Part shown: positions 1 to 10,484 of the stretch, piece after piece
Position numbering within the stretch: the stretch's first letter is position 1
Layout: the number at the start of each line of letters is the position of its first letter
Assembly (NCBI RefSeq): GCF_000264905.1
Contig: NW_006763146.1
Location: 625,587 to 689,586 of the forward strand
Direction: 5' to 3'
DNA from: Stereum hirsutum FP-91666 SS1
Taxonomy: Eukaryota > Basidiomycota > Agaricomycetes > Russulales > Stereaceae
DNA length: 64,000 nucleotides
The notes under the pieces: generated by a model
What the model was told of the DNA's origin: nothing
The model's input: only the letters and a program-made list of their open reading frames with translations
Database searches by the model: none
Made by a program: the position numbers and the translations under genes

Positions 1-2581
1 GGCGTGATGTAAAGTTCACCTTCATCCAAAGGTGAAGGACGTGCACTCACCCATGTGCGCGTAACGTCAGTTGTCCCATCCAGGAACTGAGCTAGAAGAG
101 AAGACTAAGTCAGTCTTGGGTGTCTTCTGCGAGGAGGCTGGATAATGCCACACACCTCCGGAGTCGCAGAGATATATCTACGGCGATATTAGTGCCGCTA
201 TTATCATGTTTACAGGTATAATTGCATGAGCTCACCTGATCCTTCTTCACGATCGCACTCCCGTGAGGTTCCGGCGAGTAGTGGATAATCGCTGGTAAAA
301 ATCGACGGTCAACTTTTCACCCCGACTGACCGTGAGCAGAGGACAACTCCGTACCTCCGTTCGGCCCAGTCGACGAAATCGTAGGGAACGACAAGCCCTT
401 GAACAGATCCAACTCCCTAAAATAGCCAAATAAATACACTTACCAACCACGTTACCACAACGGCAGCATCAAGGAGGACTTACGATCTAAACTTCTCCAA
501 CACCCCCGCCGCATCAAACTCGTTGATCTCTCCGGCCTCTTTGCTGCTGAGCCTCTCCTCTAGCCAAGCAAAGTAACGCACGAGGGCGGCCCCGTCCCGG
601 ATGTGCGAGTTCCGGAATCCTTCGAGTTCGGTGGGGTTTTTTATGGCTTTGAGGTCCGCGACGGGGGAGCGGGTGATTTCGATGTTGGACTGATAAAGAA
701 AGGGAAAGAAAGCGCGTGAAGGTTTTTGAGTCTGGGGAGAAGGGTTTGGCGTAGGAAGTACTTACGGTTCCGATAGCTTCTGCGACTGCGACGCTGGCTT
801 TGTCACCGAGCAGGATCTTCGGAGACGAGGTGGTGAACGACTGTTCAGTAGGATGAAGATATCTAAGTGCTTGTCGTTCTGGCTGGAGTAACGACAACAT
901 CTCTCACCTTGATATCGTCGACAAGCCACTTCAAGTGCTTGAAGAAGCCGGTGTACACTTTGATCTCAGTATGCGAGCCTAGATGTTGTCGCAACTTGTC
1001 GTCCACCTGTTCCGGATTGATGAAGAGGAGCGCCTTGTCGAGAGTGACGACGGCGTATGCAAAAAATACTGTAACATCCAACGTATGAGCATAGTTGTAA
1101 GTAATAGACGACGCCGAGGATGGAACATTACCTGGATTGAAGTCGATATCCGATCCACGCATGTTGAATAACCAGGCGATTTCGTCAAGCATAGTCACCA
1201 CCATCGCATGCGCATCTTTCCTCCTCAACTCCTCACGAAGCTTGTCAAGCTTCTCCGCGTGAGACTGGCCTATGAACGGTCCAGAGTGAGTCAACAAATC
1301 TGACTTTTGTGGAGGTTACGTAAAACGTACCAGCGAACTTGATGTCCAAGGGGAATGTAGGGTTCTTCGGTCGTGGTGGACGTTCGGAGCCCCAGACCTT
1401 GTCTACGAGGTTCTCGGAGAAGATGAAGTGAGTATCCGGAAAGCTGGCCTTTTTCTCGGCTATATAAAGTTGTTAAGTACGTTGATCAGTGGCGTAATTG
1501 TGGCGATGGAAGTACTGGGGACTACCTGCGCCAATCAGCTCTGGATCGATCCCGATTTTCAGAGTTTTTGGAAGGCTCTGTCAAGAGGTGAGTTCAATAG
1601 GAAGAAAGAAGCATAGTGAGAGAGTGAAAGATGAACCTTGGCGATGAAATCTTGCCATGTTGGTACGTCTGGGCCACAATCATTCATAGGTCAGAATTCT
1701 TCCCGTACAATCATAGTGACATGCGTTTGAGACTCACCAGGCAAGCCCGACTTCATCAATGTCCAGTTACTGCGAAATTAAAGCAGCATGGCCACATACA
1801 CATCACCATCACACGGTACCCGGCAACAGAGTGAGATCCCGCCAATGCAACAATAACTCACAACAAAACAACGCACTGATCAAGCTGTTGCTCTGCCTGT
1901 AGGAAATATCTCCCATCCGTGAAGAGGAATGCTCTATCCTTCGTGATGATCGCCGTTCCTTCCAACCACAAGACGCCACCTCGTTAGCCCCTGAACGCCT
2001 TGTCCCATTCCCGAAACGCGCCCGGTCATCTCTCTTCACAACCGACCCAGGTTTCAATCTGAAGGTTATAAGGAATTACTCACCCGCAGATCCATTGAAT
2101 CCACTGATAAATGCCCTCCTCTCATCGCAAGAAGCCAAGTACTCGCTCGAATCTACCCACGAACCGAACGGCCACACGAGATCGCAAACCAAACACGAAA
2201 CCAATCTCGTCAATCTCCTAGTCCCGAAATTCAAAGCCAAACAACAATGGAGAACGCACGCTGATCCTCGCTGGGCACAACATACGCCTCCACCCCCTGC
2301 TCATCCATCAATTTCCTCAATCCAATCAGCCTCTCCGTCGTATTCACGGTCTGCGCAGCCGGTCCTCCCATGATGCTGCTCGAAGTTCCTCCTGAAATCG
2401 CTGTCGAATGTCTGGGTGTTGGAGTCTGAGAGTACGCGCGAAGAAAGAGAGAGCTCTGGGACTTTCGAGCTGAAGGATGCGCGAGAGACTGGATGCGGGT
2501 TGTTCGCGCGAGAGCCTGAGTGCTACCGAGATGGAAGCGACGTGCTGGTGGGGATGCTGCCAGACGTATGGAGCGCAGCAT
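1..2581 (-). CDS. Xaa-Pro aminopeptidase (aminopeptidase P), 3' end off the window
   Basis: M24B metallopeptidase that removes an N-terminal residue preceding proline. Starting at 2581, the protein has an Arg/Ser/Ala-rich leader of about 70 residues resembling a mitochondrial presequence, then TERLIGLRKLMDEQGVEAYV and the creatinase N-domain exons (SEYLASCDERRAFISGF, FLFTDGRYFLQAEQQLD, NWTLMKSGL). The catalytic domain follows: ELEGFRNSHIRDGAALVRYF, SFPTISSTGPNG, IIHYSPEPHG and the metal-binding YLCDSGAQFLDGTTDVTRT near 30-170. The remaining metal ligands (His, Glu, Glu) lie beyond position 1. There are roughly ten exons with short introns. An internal ATG at 2371 (MGGPAAQ) would give a cytosolic form without the leader. 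The family call is firm; mitochondrial targeting is inferred from composition. Confidence 0.9.
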
Positions 2582-3086
2582 GTATATGCTGCCCTGACAG
2601 CTGTTTTACAAGCTCGAGTGCGGCTTGATAGCCAGGATAATACGAGGCTGTTAGCCGAAGGTATGAGACAAAAGATAGAGGAGCTTGTTAGAACGTTCAA
2701 CACTCCTTGAGCTCATGTGGCACTTCGGCAACGGAGGCAAAACTGAGCGGTGTGGCCCAACATTTCTAGTCCGACGTCAACCAAGAACCCGCTGCACACA
2801 TCAGGTCAAATAGGAAAGGAGTTGAGCAGCGATCGGTGAATCCTGGTAATATTGTATCGCGAGTCCCAGTGAGTCTTAGTACGCAAAGAAAAAAAGAAGA
2901 AGAAAAGAGGGCGGCTTCTACAGAATGAAAAGCAAATATATCTAGCCTAAATAACGTTGAACGCCAGTCCATTCGAGCCACAACCAGTCAGGGAAGAGCG
3001 GGGCCATATGCATTACATCCACATCTCTCCTACGCCACATCCACATCCAAGAGGAAAAGGAGAAAGAAGAAGAAGGATTCCACTAC
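2582..3086. other. Intergenic region between NIPA 3' end and aminopeptidase P start
   Basis: Both neighbours are on the minus strand, so this stretch must hold the aminopeptidase promoter and the NIPA 3'UTR. Short ORFs here do not resemble proteins. A pyrimidine-rich stretch (minus-strand view) lies near 2885-2910. Confidence 0.6.
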
Positions 3087-5428
3087 CTACCCATGCGCAG
3101 GCGACCCGCGCCCTCTCGGACTATGCACATTGCTCAAACTCCCACTCGTACTCCTGGAGCCCAATCCATTCCTCTGATGCACATTCCTCTTCGCTTCTTT
3201 CTTCTTCAGCCGTGTCCTCTCATCCGCCGCCTCAAGCTCATCGTCGTCATCATCACTCTCACTGTCTCTCTCATCCTCATCATGATCCAACTCACTCCTC
3301 TCCTCCGACAGCCTCCTCAACCCAACCACATCCCCATCCTGCCCCGCCCCTCCATCGTCCTCAAAGGCATTGAACAACGTCGCCGTTTGCTGTCTATACA
3401 GCTGGTTTGAATTCCTCGAGCTTCGACGCGTATGTCCCAGTCCGATACCTCCAGCGGAAGTGGGTACAGGACCGTTCCATCCGTCAAGCGATGCACGGCC
3501 TTGAAGAGATAGCCGAGGATTCATGAGTCCCGCTTCGAGGGCGCCGCCGGCGTGTGGTGGATCTTGTTCGGGTTTGCGAGAGAGTTCGAGCAGATGGATG
3601 CCGAGGAAAGTTACCGCGAAGCCGGCGAGGAGGGAGATCGTATTTGAGGGGTTGTCGGTGTTGAAACCTTGGAAGAGGATGAGGGAGGCGACGATAGTGG
3701 CCGTGGAGAAGCAGACGTAGTACATCGGGTTGACACTACCATCGAATGTAGGTGAGAATTTTGCAAGGATGGGAGTCAGTGGAAGTACGTACACATTGGT
3801 CGAGAAGGTGTCCAATGCCTTGTTGAAGTAGTTCATCTGAACCATGATGCATCCCGCCACAGTGACGCCGAACACGTACGTGCTCGTGTATATGAACTGG
3901 TTGTTACCCGCCAGCGTCAGCTTCACGGCGATACCGAAGCCCTTGATGGCCATGATCGACACGGAGCCGACGAGCGAGCAGATGGAGATGTAGACGAGGG
4001 GGTTCGTGCGACCGTAACGGGGTGCCACACCGTAGATCATGACCAGAGAGAAAACGAGGACGGTGAAGCAGTACATTAGAAAGCCTGCGATCAGACGATG
4101 GCGTCCACAGTCAGTTCAATGGAACTCCGAAGGCCAGGGTGAATTGCTATTACCTGGCTGGACTGCATATTGAAGAATTTCATCGACAGTGTTGATCTCC
4201 TTGTCCTCGGGGGCATGCAGAATGATGATAAGAGAACCGATGAGACAAAGTGCGCATCCGACGCGGCCTAGATGGCCGAGCTCTTCTTTCAAAAGGTAGG
4301 AAGCAAGGATGGCACTGATGAAGAGAGTGGTCAGTTCATTTGTGTACATCGATGCAGAGATATCCTGAAGGGTGTTTAGATCACAACCTCCTTGATCGCA
4401 AGTTTTAATCATACGTCTTCAGGTGTACCGCCGTTTAACAGCACAATCATAGCTGTTCATAGATGACAGCTACGAGACATGACTCTCCAAGCGAGCCATG
4501 GTCTGGGACCCCTGCCATGCCCATGAAGTGATCCTACCACCACTCGATTTGATGGAGCAACCTTGAGCTCGAGAGCGCAACCATCTTCTGATTCAGGGAT
4601 CATGGAATCAACACTCGATCGGCGCTATATTTTTGGGACAATGCAGATACGCAGTTCTGGCAGCTGTGGTTTTCCAAGACATAGGAGGTATATCACTGGG
4701 TGTGTCTAGGCCTGCGTCGAGGATGGTGATACTTTGGCCCTCAAGACTGTGGCCCGAAGCAGGGGAGAATACGATACGCGAAATCCTTGGTGTCCGAATA
4801 GCAGTCACGACCCGAACAACATCCACAACGCCAGTTCGTGCCGACCATGTCCACCGCGATTCATGAAGGATATCCACTCACCCAATAATAACGCTAAGAG
4901 CACCTAATGGTGTTACTAGGATGGGTGGCGCGAAGGAGTATGCAGCAAAGTTCGCGACTGAACATGGAACGGTCAATCTAAATCTCGTTCGAGAAAGAGA
5001 ATGGCGTTGAGATGGGACTCACGTTCACCAAGTACCACTGATCACCGCCATGTTTTCCATGTCATCCACAACAAATGTCACACCGGTTCAACCAAAGATA
5101 ATGCAAGAAAGTAAAATAAAAGCAAACGTAAACGTACAAGTTGATATACCGGCCCACCAAATCGGGTTCTTGAGATACGCATGTCCATCCGACGCAGAGG
5201 CGTAAGCGCCTTCATGCTCAGCAGCGTCATTCAATCCCTATATTGCATGCCACCGACCACAAACCAAACCGATATCCAATAGTCCAACACAGCAACGGAA
5301 GATGCTTGAGTACAGACGAAACTGCCATAGATGTATAATCTGCGCACCTTTTTGGTGATAATGAAACTGGTGCCGATAGCTAGCGTGCCAGACATGGCGA
5401 GTATTATTCCTATGTATTTGTCCTCCAT
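3087..5428 (-). CDS. NIPA-family magnesium transporter
   Basis: Membrane Mg2+ transporter of the NIPA/DUF803 family (EamA-like fold), predicted to have about nine membrane segments. The start MEDKYIGIILAMSGTLAIG at 5428 matches the family N-terminus and continues into GTSFIITKK, GLNDAAEHEG, NFAAYSFAPPILVTPLG, SYLLKEELGHLGRVGCALCL and LHAPEDKEINTVDEI. The largest exon (from about 4080) carries the last membrane segments. One short intron joins TNV to VNPMYYV near 3735-3800. The C-terminal tail of about 130 residues is hydrophilic, with an acidic run and basic KKKE-type segments, presumably cytosolic. One intron (4315-4881) is 567 nt, far longer than its neighbours. The upstream neighbour is divergent, sharing the region 5429-6137. 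Confidence 0.9.
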
Positions 5429-6137
5429 CGTGATCGTTCGTCGTCGTAAAGGTGAAAAGAGCGGATGGGGCTGGTTGGGGCCAGGTTATTGACGATGGGG
5501 ACCGGTAGGTAGGGGAGGAGGAAAGAAGGAGTAGAAAGAAATTGCCAGTTGAGCGGGCGACAATATTGTTCATGCGTGGCACGCCTCAAATTGGTCCTCG
5601 GGGTCCTGGGTGGCACGCCGGAAGTGGCACCACCGACGACTAGGAGAAATAATTTATTGCCACCTCAACTAAACCTGGCGGCGGCCAACCTTCGACTCGG
5701 AGCTCGAGTCCAATGTTCGACCTTGGATCGACTGTAACAATGTTATGGAGTAAGAATTCTGTGCTAGACGTCTTTCTGGATTTCGTCTATGCATCCGAGT
5801 CTACAATTACTTATGCAGCCACCAGTGGCCCCCTGGCAGTGGGTGTTCATAAACACGTCGCTCCCAAGCTAGAGAGATCTCGGTTATCACCCAAGCTCTA
5901 TACGTGCATATCGAAGACCTTGAGGACCAGCATAAGCATTTGTTCGCCGGGCTCTCGAACCTTGTAGGCGCTTGTTTATCGAGCACACACCCTGTGACGC
6001 TATCTATCCTCATGTTTTCCAGTCCTCTGTCTGCACAGGTCTGCATCGTGCATATTTGTGCGTTTCTCTCATCTTATTCACCCTCCTCCGTCAATCACTT
6101 CCGACCGCGTCCTTGTCTCTTTGTCTTCCGGTAACTC
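5429..6137. promoter_or_regulatory. Divergent intergenic region (NIPA / MLKL-like kinase)
   Basis: Head-to-head spacing of about 700 bp between two start codons, so it should carry both promoters. I could not assign a convincing TATA box or any RNA gene here. The 90 bp before the kinase ATG are pyrimidine-rich (CT tracts), which is common just upstream of fungal start sites. Confidence 0.5.
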
Positions 6138-9051
6138 ATGGCTGAGGTCATTGGTGCTCTTACGTCCATAAATCCCGCTCTCAGTGTCGTCTTCGCAGTC
6201 TTGCACGCGGCCTACACGGCGTACAATGGCGTACAAGACAGGAAATCCCAGCTCAAGGTCCTATTAGATCGATGCAAAGGCATGCTCCTCGAGCTAGACA
6301 AATCTCTCGAAGTCAAATTTACAGGATCGACGATGGAGAGGCATGTCAGGACGTTGACCAAGTGCGTACTAGTAATTCATGGTACCTTTTCATGCTCGGG
6401 TTTGACACAAACGCGAAACCGCAGAGCCGTAGAAGGCGTAAGAGACCTTGTAAAGAGGCTCGCGAGCAGGGGCTTTGTGTGGTGCTTGTTGCACAGTGAC
6501 CAGATTGATCAAAGTGTCGTTGCCGCTGGTGTTGCTTTGACAGACGCCTTCCAACTATTCAATGTCGGTACCCTCTTATGAGTATCTGCTCCCGAACACG
6601 GTATCGACTCCTTGTTGCAGGTTGGCGCTGCGAGAGATCACACGAGATTTCAGCACGATATCAAAGAGTCGCTAGAGAACGATCATAGGGAACTCGCGAA
6701 GCAGCTGCAAGTGCTCGGCGAGAATGATCACAGCATCTTGGCCGCCTTGGAGGATCAGAACGGACAGCACAGGGAGATTCGTGAGTTGCTTATCGCGTTG
6801 ACGAAGGTTCGTTCTTGGTGCAATTCTTCCGCTGTGTAGACCTTAAACGAAATTGTTTCCTAGCATGTAGCTGCGCTACGGCCTCGGCCTGCGAACGCAA
6901 CCTCTCCAGAGGATATCTTTATCCGAAAGGCCGTAGGCGCCATGCAAAGACTATCAAACCGGGGAAATATGATCTCGCTGGAGAATTGGATGCTCACGAG
7001 CCTCGAAGTTACGATAGACCATCAGGATGCAATTGGAAGGGGCTCATTTGGTGTCTTATACCGTGGAGAGTGGGATGGAAAGGTACGGTTTTTATGAATC
7101 ATATTTTCACCTTGAATTCCGCATCCCCGCTCATTCAGTGGTCATAGACCGTGGCCGTGAAGCAGATGTATGTTGAAGATGCTCGAGTGTTAGATGACAA
7201 GAGCAAGAAGGTGTGGTACATTTACTCAAACACGATATGAACTCAGCTGAGCGGACAGTATGACTTAGGCCTTTCTGTCAGAGGTCAAGATATGGTGAGT
7301 TATCTTAGATGCATATCGTAAAATTATTTCATCGTAATGTCCTGCAGGGCCCGACTAGCACATCCACATACATTGCGACTCTTTGGAGCTTGCCTCGATA
7401 CTTCCCGGGTACTTTCCGGTCCTCGTCTATCTGGTAGACCTCTATTCCACTGATGTTATTGATTTGAAAAGCCATTCATGGTCAGCGAATACTGCAAGTT
7501 TGGAAATATCTGCGAGTATCTCGCCCGTATTTCGAGCCCTCCCAGGTCACTTCTCGTGCGCATGGTAAGTTATTCGCCACGGTAGAGCAATGTACAACCT
7601 CATAATCAAAAAACATCCCCCCTTGCGCTCGCAGGTTGATGACGTAGCATCTGGCATGGCGTACCTACATCGGAATAGGATCATTCATGGCGACTTGAAG
7701 GGCGTACGTTTTGAGATGTCTCCGTTGTTCAGGAACTCACATATTTTCGTGACAGGCGAACATCCTGGTATCCAACGACCATAGAGCTTTGCTTGCCGAT
7801 TTCGGAATCTCGAAAGTACTTGACGAGGATTTCACGACTCGGAGCCATCAATCACGCACAGGATCTTTGCGCGGTACTTTACGATGGATGGCGCCGGAGT
7901 GTCTCTACGGTGACTCGCGAGTGACGATGGCTTCAGATATATATAGTTTCGCCATGACGGCCTGGGAGGTCAGTCATTCTATTGGTCGAATGGCTTATGG
8001 AAGAGAGACCTCATTTTCATGCAGATATATAGTGGTCAAGTCCCGTTCGCGGATATAAGTGAGCGCGTCTTGGCCATTGCGGTAGTCGAGCAGAAGCGCA
8101 GACCGAAATGTCCTGCAAGGCTCACGGGCCAGGGTTCGATCTGGACTCTCATCCAATCTTGCTGGGATGCACGCCCGTCGGTGAGACCGGACTTCGAAAA
8201 TATACGGATAGTCACTAAACGTCTATCATCAAATAAATCTGGTGAGTACGTCGGTGCCAAGAACATTCATTTGGGTATTAATTCCTGCTAATAGGGCATA
8301 TATGTAGTGGTTCACATCAGTTTCGTTCATCATGCTGAGAGCGAAAAGTGTGAACTCGAAATCTCGGATGTGGTGCTAGATATAATACTCAGTTCACACT
8401 GAGTTTGAGTACTCGAGACGGATCTATTCCTGCTCGCATTCCCTTCTCCCTTACTGATGACCTCTGATGCCTCGATTTTTCTGGATGCTACCGTACCTGG
8501 GCCTCCTGCGACAGTGTCTGTGCCGTTTTGAAGCACGACAACGAGCAGGCAGAGGTAGGAGGGACGCCACTCTCGCGTCAAGTTTACGCTGAATGTAAAT
8601 TGAGCTTTGACGCTCCAACGGGACAATGTTGCGAAGTGTTGAACCCGTCACGGGTTTAGTTCACATCGCCAAAACACGATGTGAATCACTACATATATGC
8701 CCTAATGAGTGCGTAGTTTCTCCCATCGACACAACGGTGGAAACTCCAAAAGGCGTTGTCCCTTATCGACTTTTGGATTGTAATGGTAAACCGAAAATAC
8801 TTCCATTTGACTGTTTTCGTCGTACGTCCGACTCAGGACTCAGATCTCTCGCTCATCGAATATACTAACTTTTGACACCGGACGGCTCCTCTATAGATTT
8901 ACCGCAAAGCTACTGGACGAAGGAGTCTGGTCAACTTGTACCACTCAATAGTGGAAATGATGCGGAGACCATCAGTTTTGAAGAGAGCACATTGAGATTT
9001 GCTTCGAGAATGGTATCACAATTCGCCTATGCTGAACGTGCTTCATGGTAA
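6138..9051 (+). CDS. MLKL-like N-terminal domain fused to a TKL-type protein kinase
   Basis: Residues 1 to about 190 (start MAEVIGALTSINPALSVVFA) resemble the helical-bundle N-terminal domain shared by animal MLKL and many Agaricomycete kinases: ALTDAFQLFNVG, then a coiled segment with repeated EL/ND motifs. The kinase has a Gly loop IGRGSFGVLYRGEWDGK, Lys in VAVKQM, catalytic loop IIHGDLKGANIL, DFGISKV, APE-type APECLYG and DIYSFAMTAWE, so it should be active; HGD replaces HRD, as in many fungal TKL kinases. By eye all exons join in frame. The 3' part is SPIDTTVETPKGVVPYRLL, then HLPQSYWTKESG and a stop at 9049-9051. The intron 8242-8716 carries a MITE. The role is unproven; a link to regulated cell death is inference from MLKL and HeLo-domain proteins. 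Confidence 0.8.
8294..8702. mobile_element. MITE-like element inside a kinase intron
   Basis: The ends are 25-bp terminal inverted repeats (8294-8318 and 8678-8702) starting GGGCATATATGTAGTG, with one mismatch between arms. The 409-bp core is flanked on both sides by TA (8292-8293 and 8703-8704), as expected for a TA target-site duplication. It has no transposase ORF, so it is non-autonomous. An internal inverted repeat (GTGTGAACT near 8348, AGTTCACAC near 8391) adds potential hairpin structure. Removing the element plus one TA leaves a normal-sized 64-nt intron. Confidence 0.85.
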
Positions 9052-9788
9052 CGATGATCTATCTCGCTATTAAACGGCTCGCTGGTGCTGCAAACATAGT
9101 TATTCTTTTTTCTCTTCACGCTCTCTACATTAGCGTTATACTTCACACTGCCCTAATTCATAGTATCCTACTAGTAACACATAGCACAGAATCAACCCCA
9201 ACCTCACTCTATCAGCATACTTAATAAATATTAAGTTACATGGAAAGATTGCTCGGGAAGGATCACCTGCTTCCCCTCCAAACTATTCGATTCTTATTGT
9301 TTGGGCCACACTTCCAGCCACGCCACAAGGTTGTAGCTGACTTATGTAACTAAAGTTACTAAACAAACATAGATACGATTCTCGCGCCCCTTTGACGAGT
9401 CTTTTTTCTTCGCTGCAATCACGTCCTCTTTCTACGCATATGCCGGTTGCCATCGCTGTCCTGGTACTATTTTCTCGTGATTTATTGGACTCATACGGCT
9501 TTGGGACGCTCTAGTTTTAGGAAGTATGCATGTTGAACGTTTTGAACCCTTGGCGGAGCTTGCCGAGAGCCCCATATTCATTTCGACTTGGGCGTACTCA
9601 GGCAATCATGTGTGCACTCGTCGATATTATTGCATGGCTTATTATAAGTCGCACATACTTGGACTACAAAGAACAATGCGAAAGCAACTTGGTCTGTATA
9701 AGCTCGTATAAGTATATGCCCCGGTCGGACGCGCCATAGTAAGGATCCACAACGCGTTTATCTCTCAGTCTCGTTCCTCGTGGACGGC
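9052..9788. other. Intergenic, possible remnant of a P450 5' end
   Basis: I see no gene here. From about 9317 to 9520 the order of motifs CCACGCCACAAG, then TCCTCTTTCTACGCA, then a short hydrophobic ORF starting MPVAIAVLVLFSRDLLDS resembles the region just upstream of and including the start of the P450 gene at 14570. This is weak and may be chance. Confidence 0.3.
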
Positions 9789-10165
9789 ATATTCAATCTC
9801 TGCAACACTTGAACTGGGGAGATTGTCCTCAGCATCCGGGATGCGACCTTGGTGGGAAAGGCTTGGAGTTTCAGCATGTTACAATGGTATGTCCTGCTCA
9901 CAATTCGTCCACTCTCACTCCTCTCCTCTTCCTTCAAGTTTTGGTGATGTTGGAAGCTGATGCATCTATGTGGTTGGCAATCTCGCCAGTGGCCATTTTT
10001 GATCAATGTACGGTCCACGAGAATTTGGCTGATATAGAATTGCTGTCAGTGCAAGAGAGGACGTGGCTAGATGCATTCCATAACGAGGTGTGTGAAAAAG
10101 TGCCACCGCTACGAAGGACGGGAACTTGAGTGGCTCGAAAGGGAATGTATTTCCTTGCAAAGATA
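9789..10165 (+). pseudogene. Decayed C-terminal fragment of an aminopeptidase P gene
   Basis: The plus strand encodes pieces that follow the C-terminal order of aminopeptidase P: GGKGLEFQHVTMV, then ENLADIELLSVQERTWLDAF, HNEVCEKVPPL and, after a frame change near 10110, YEGRELEWLERECISL. Upstream catalytic exons and the earlier metal-ligand segments are missing, and there are frame breaks, so it cannot encode an enzyme. The same family is represented by the gene at 1-2581 on the other strand, whose own C-terminus lies outside the window. It is probably a relic of a partial or inverted duplication. Confidence 0.6.
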
Positions 10166-10484
10166 CTCAGGGTAATGAACGACATTGTTTCTCAATGGCG
10201 ACAAGACTCAAAAGCGCTGTGATTAATTAACGTTCGACGGGGCGGAGGTTCCCTATTTCTAGTTCCTGTGAATCCACAAACAATCAACGAGGTAATGTCT
10301 CGTCAATCAAAGATATCCCTCAAACGCCTATGGGCAATGCGATGCCGAAACTATATTTACACATTGCCTTTGGTGGTGCCAAGTGCCACGGGTTAACTTT
10401 CGCTCACACGCGCTCTTTTCTTCCTCCTGCCTTCTACCCTCACTCTGACTCTTGCTAACCCTCTGTCATAGGGACTCCGTCCAC

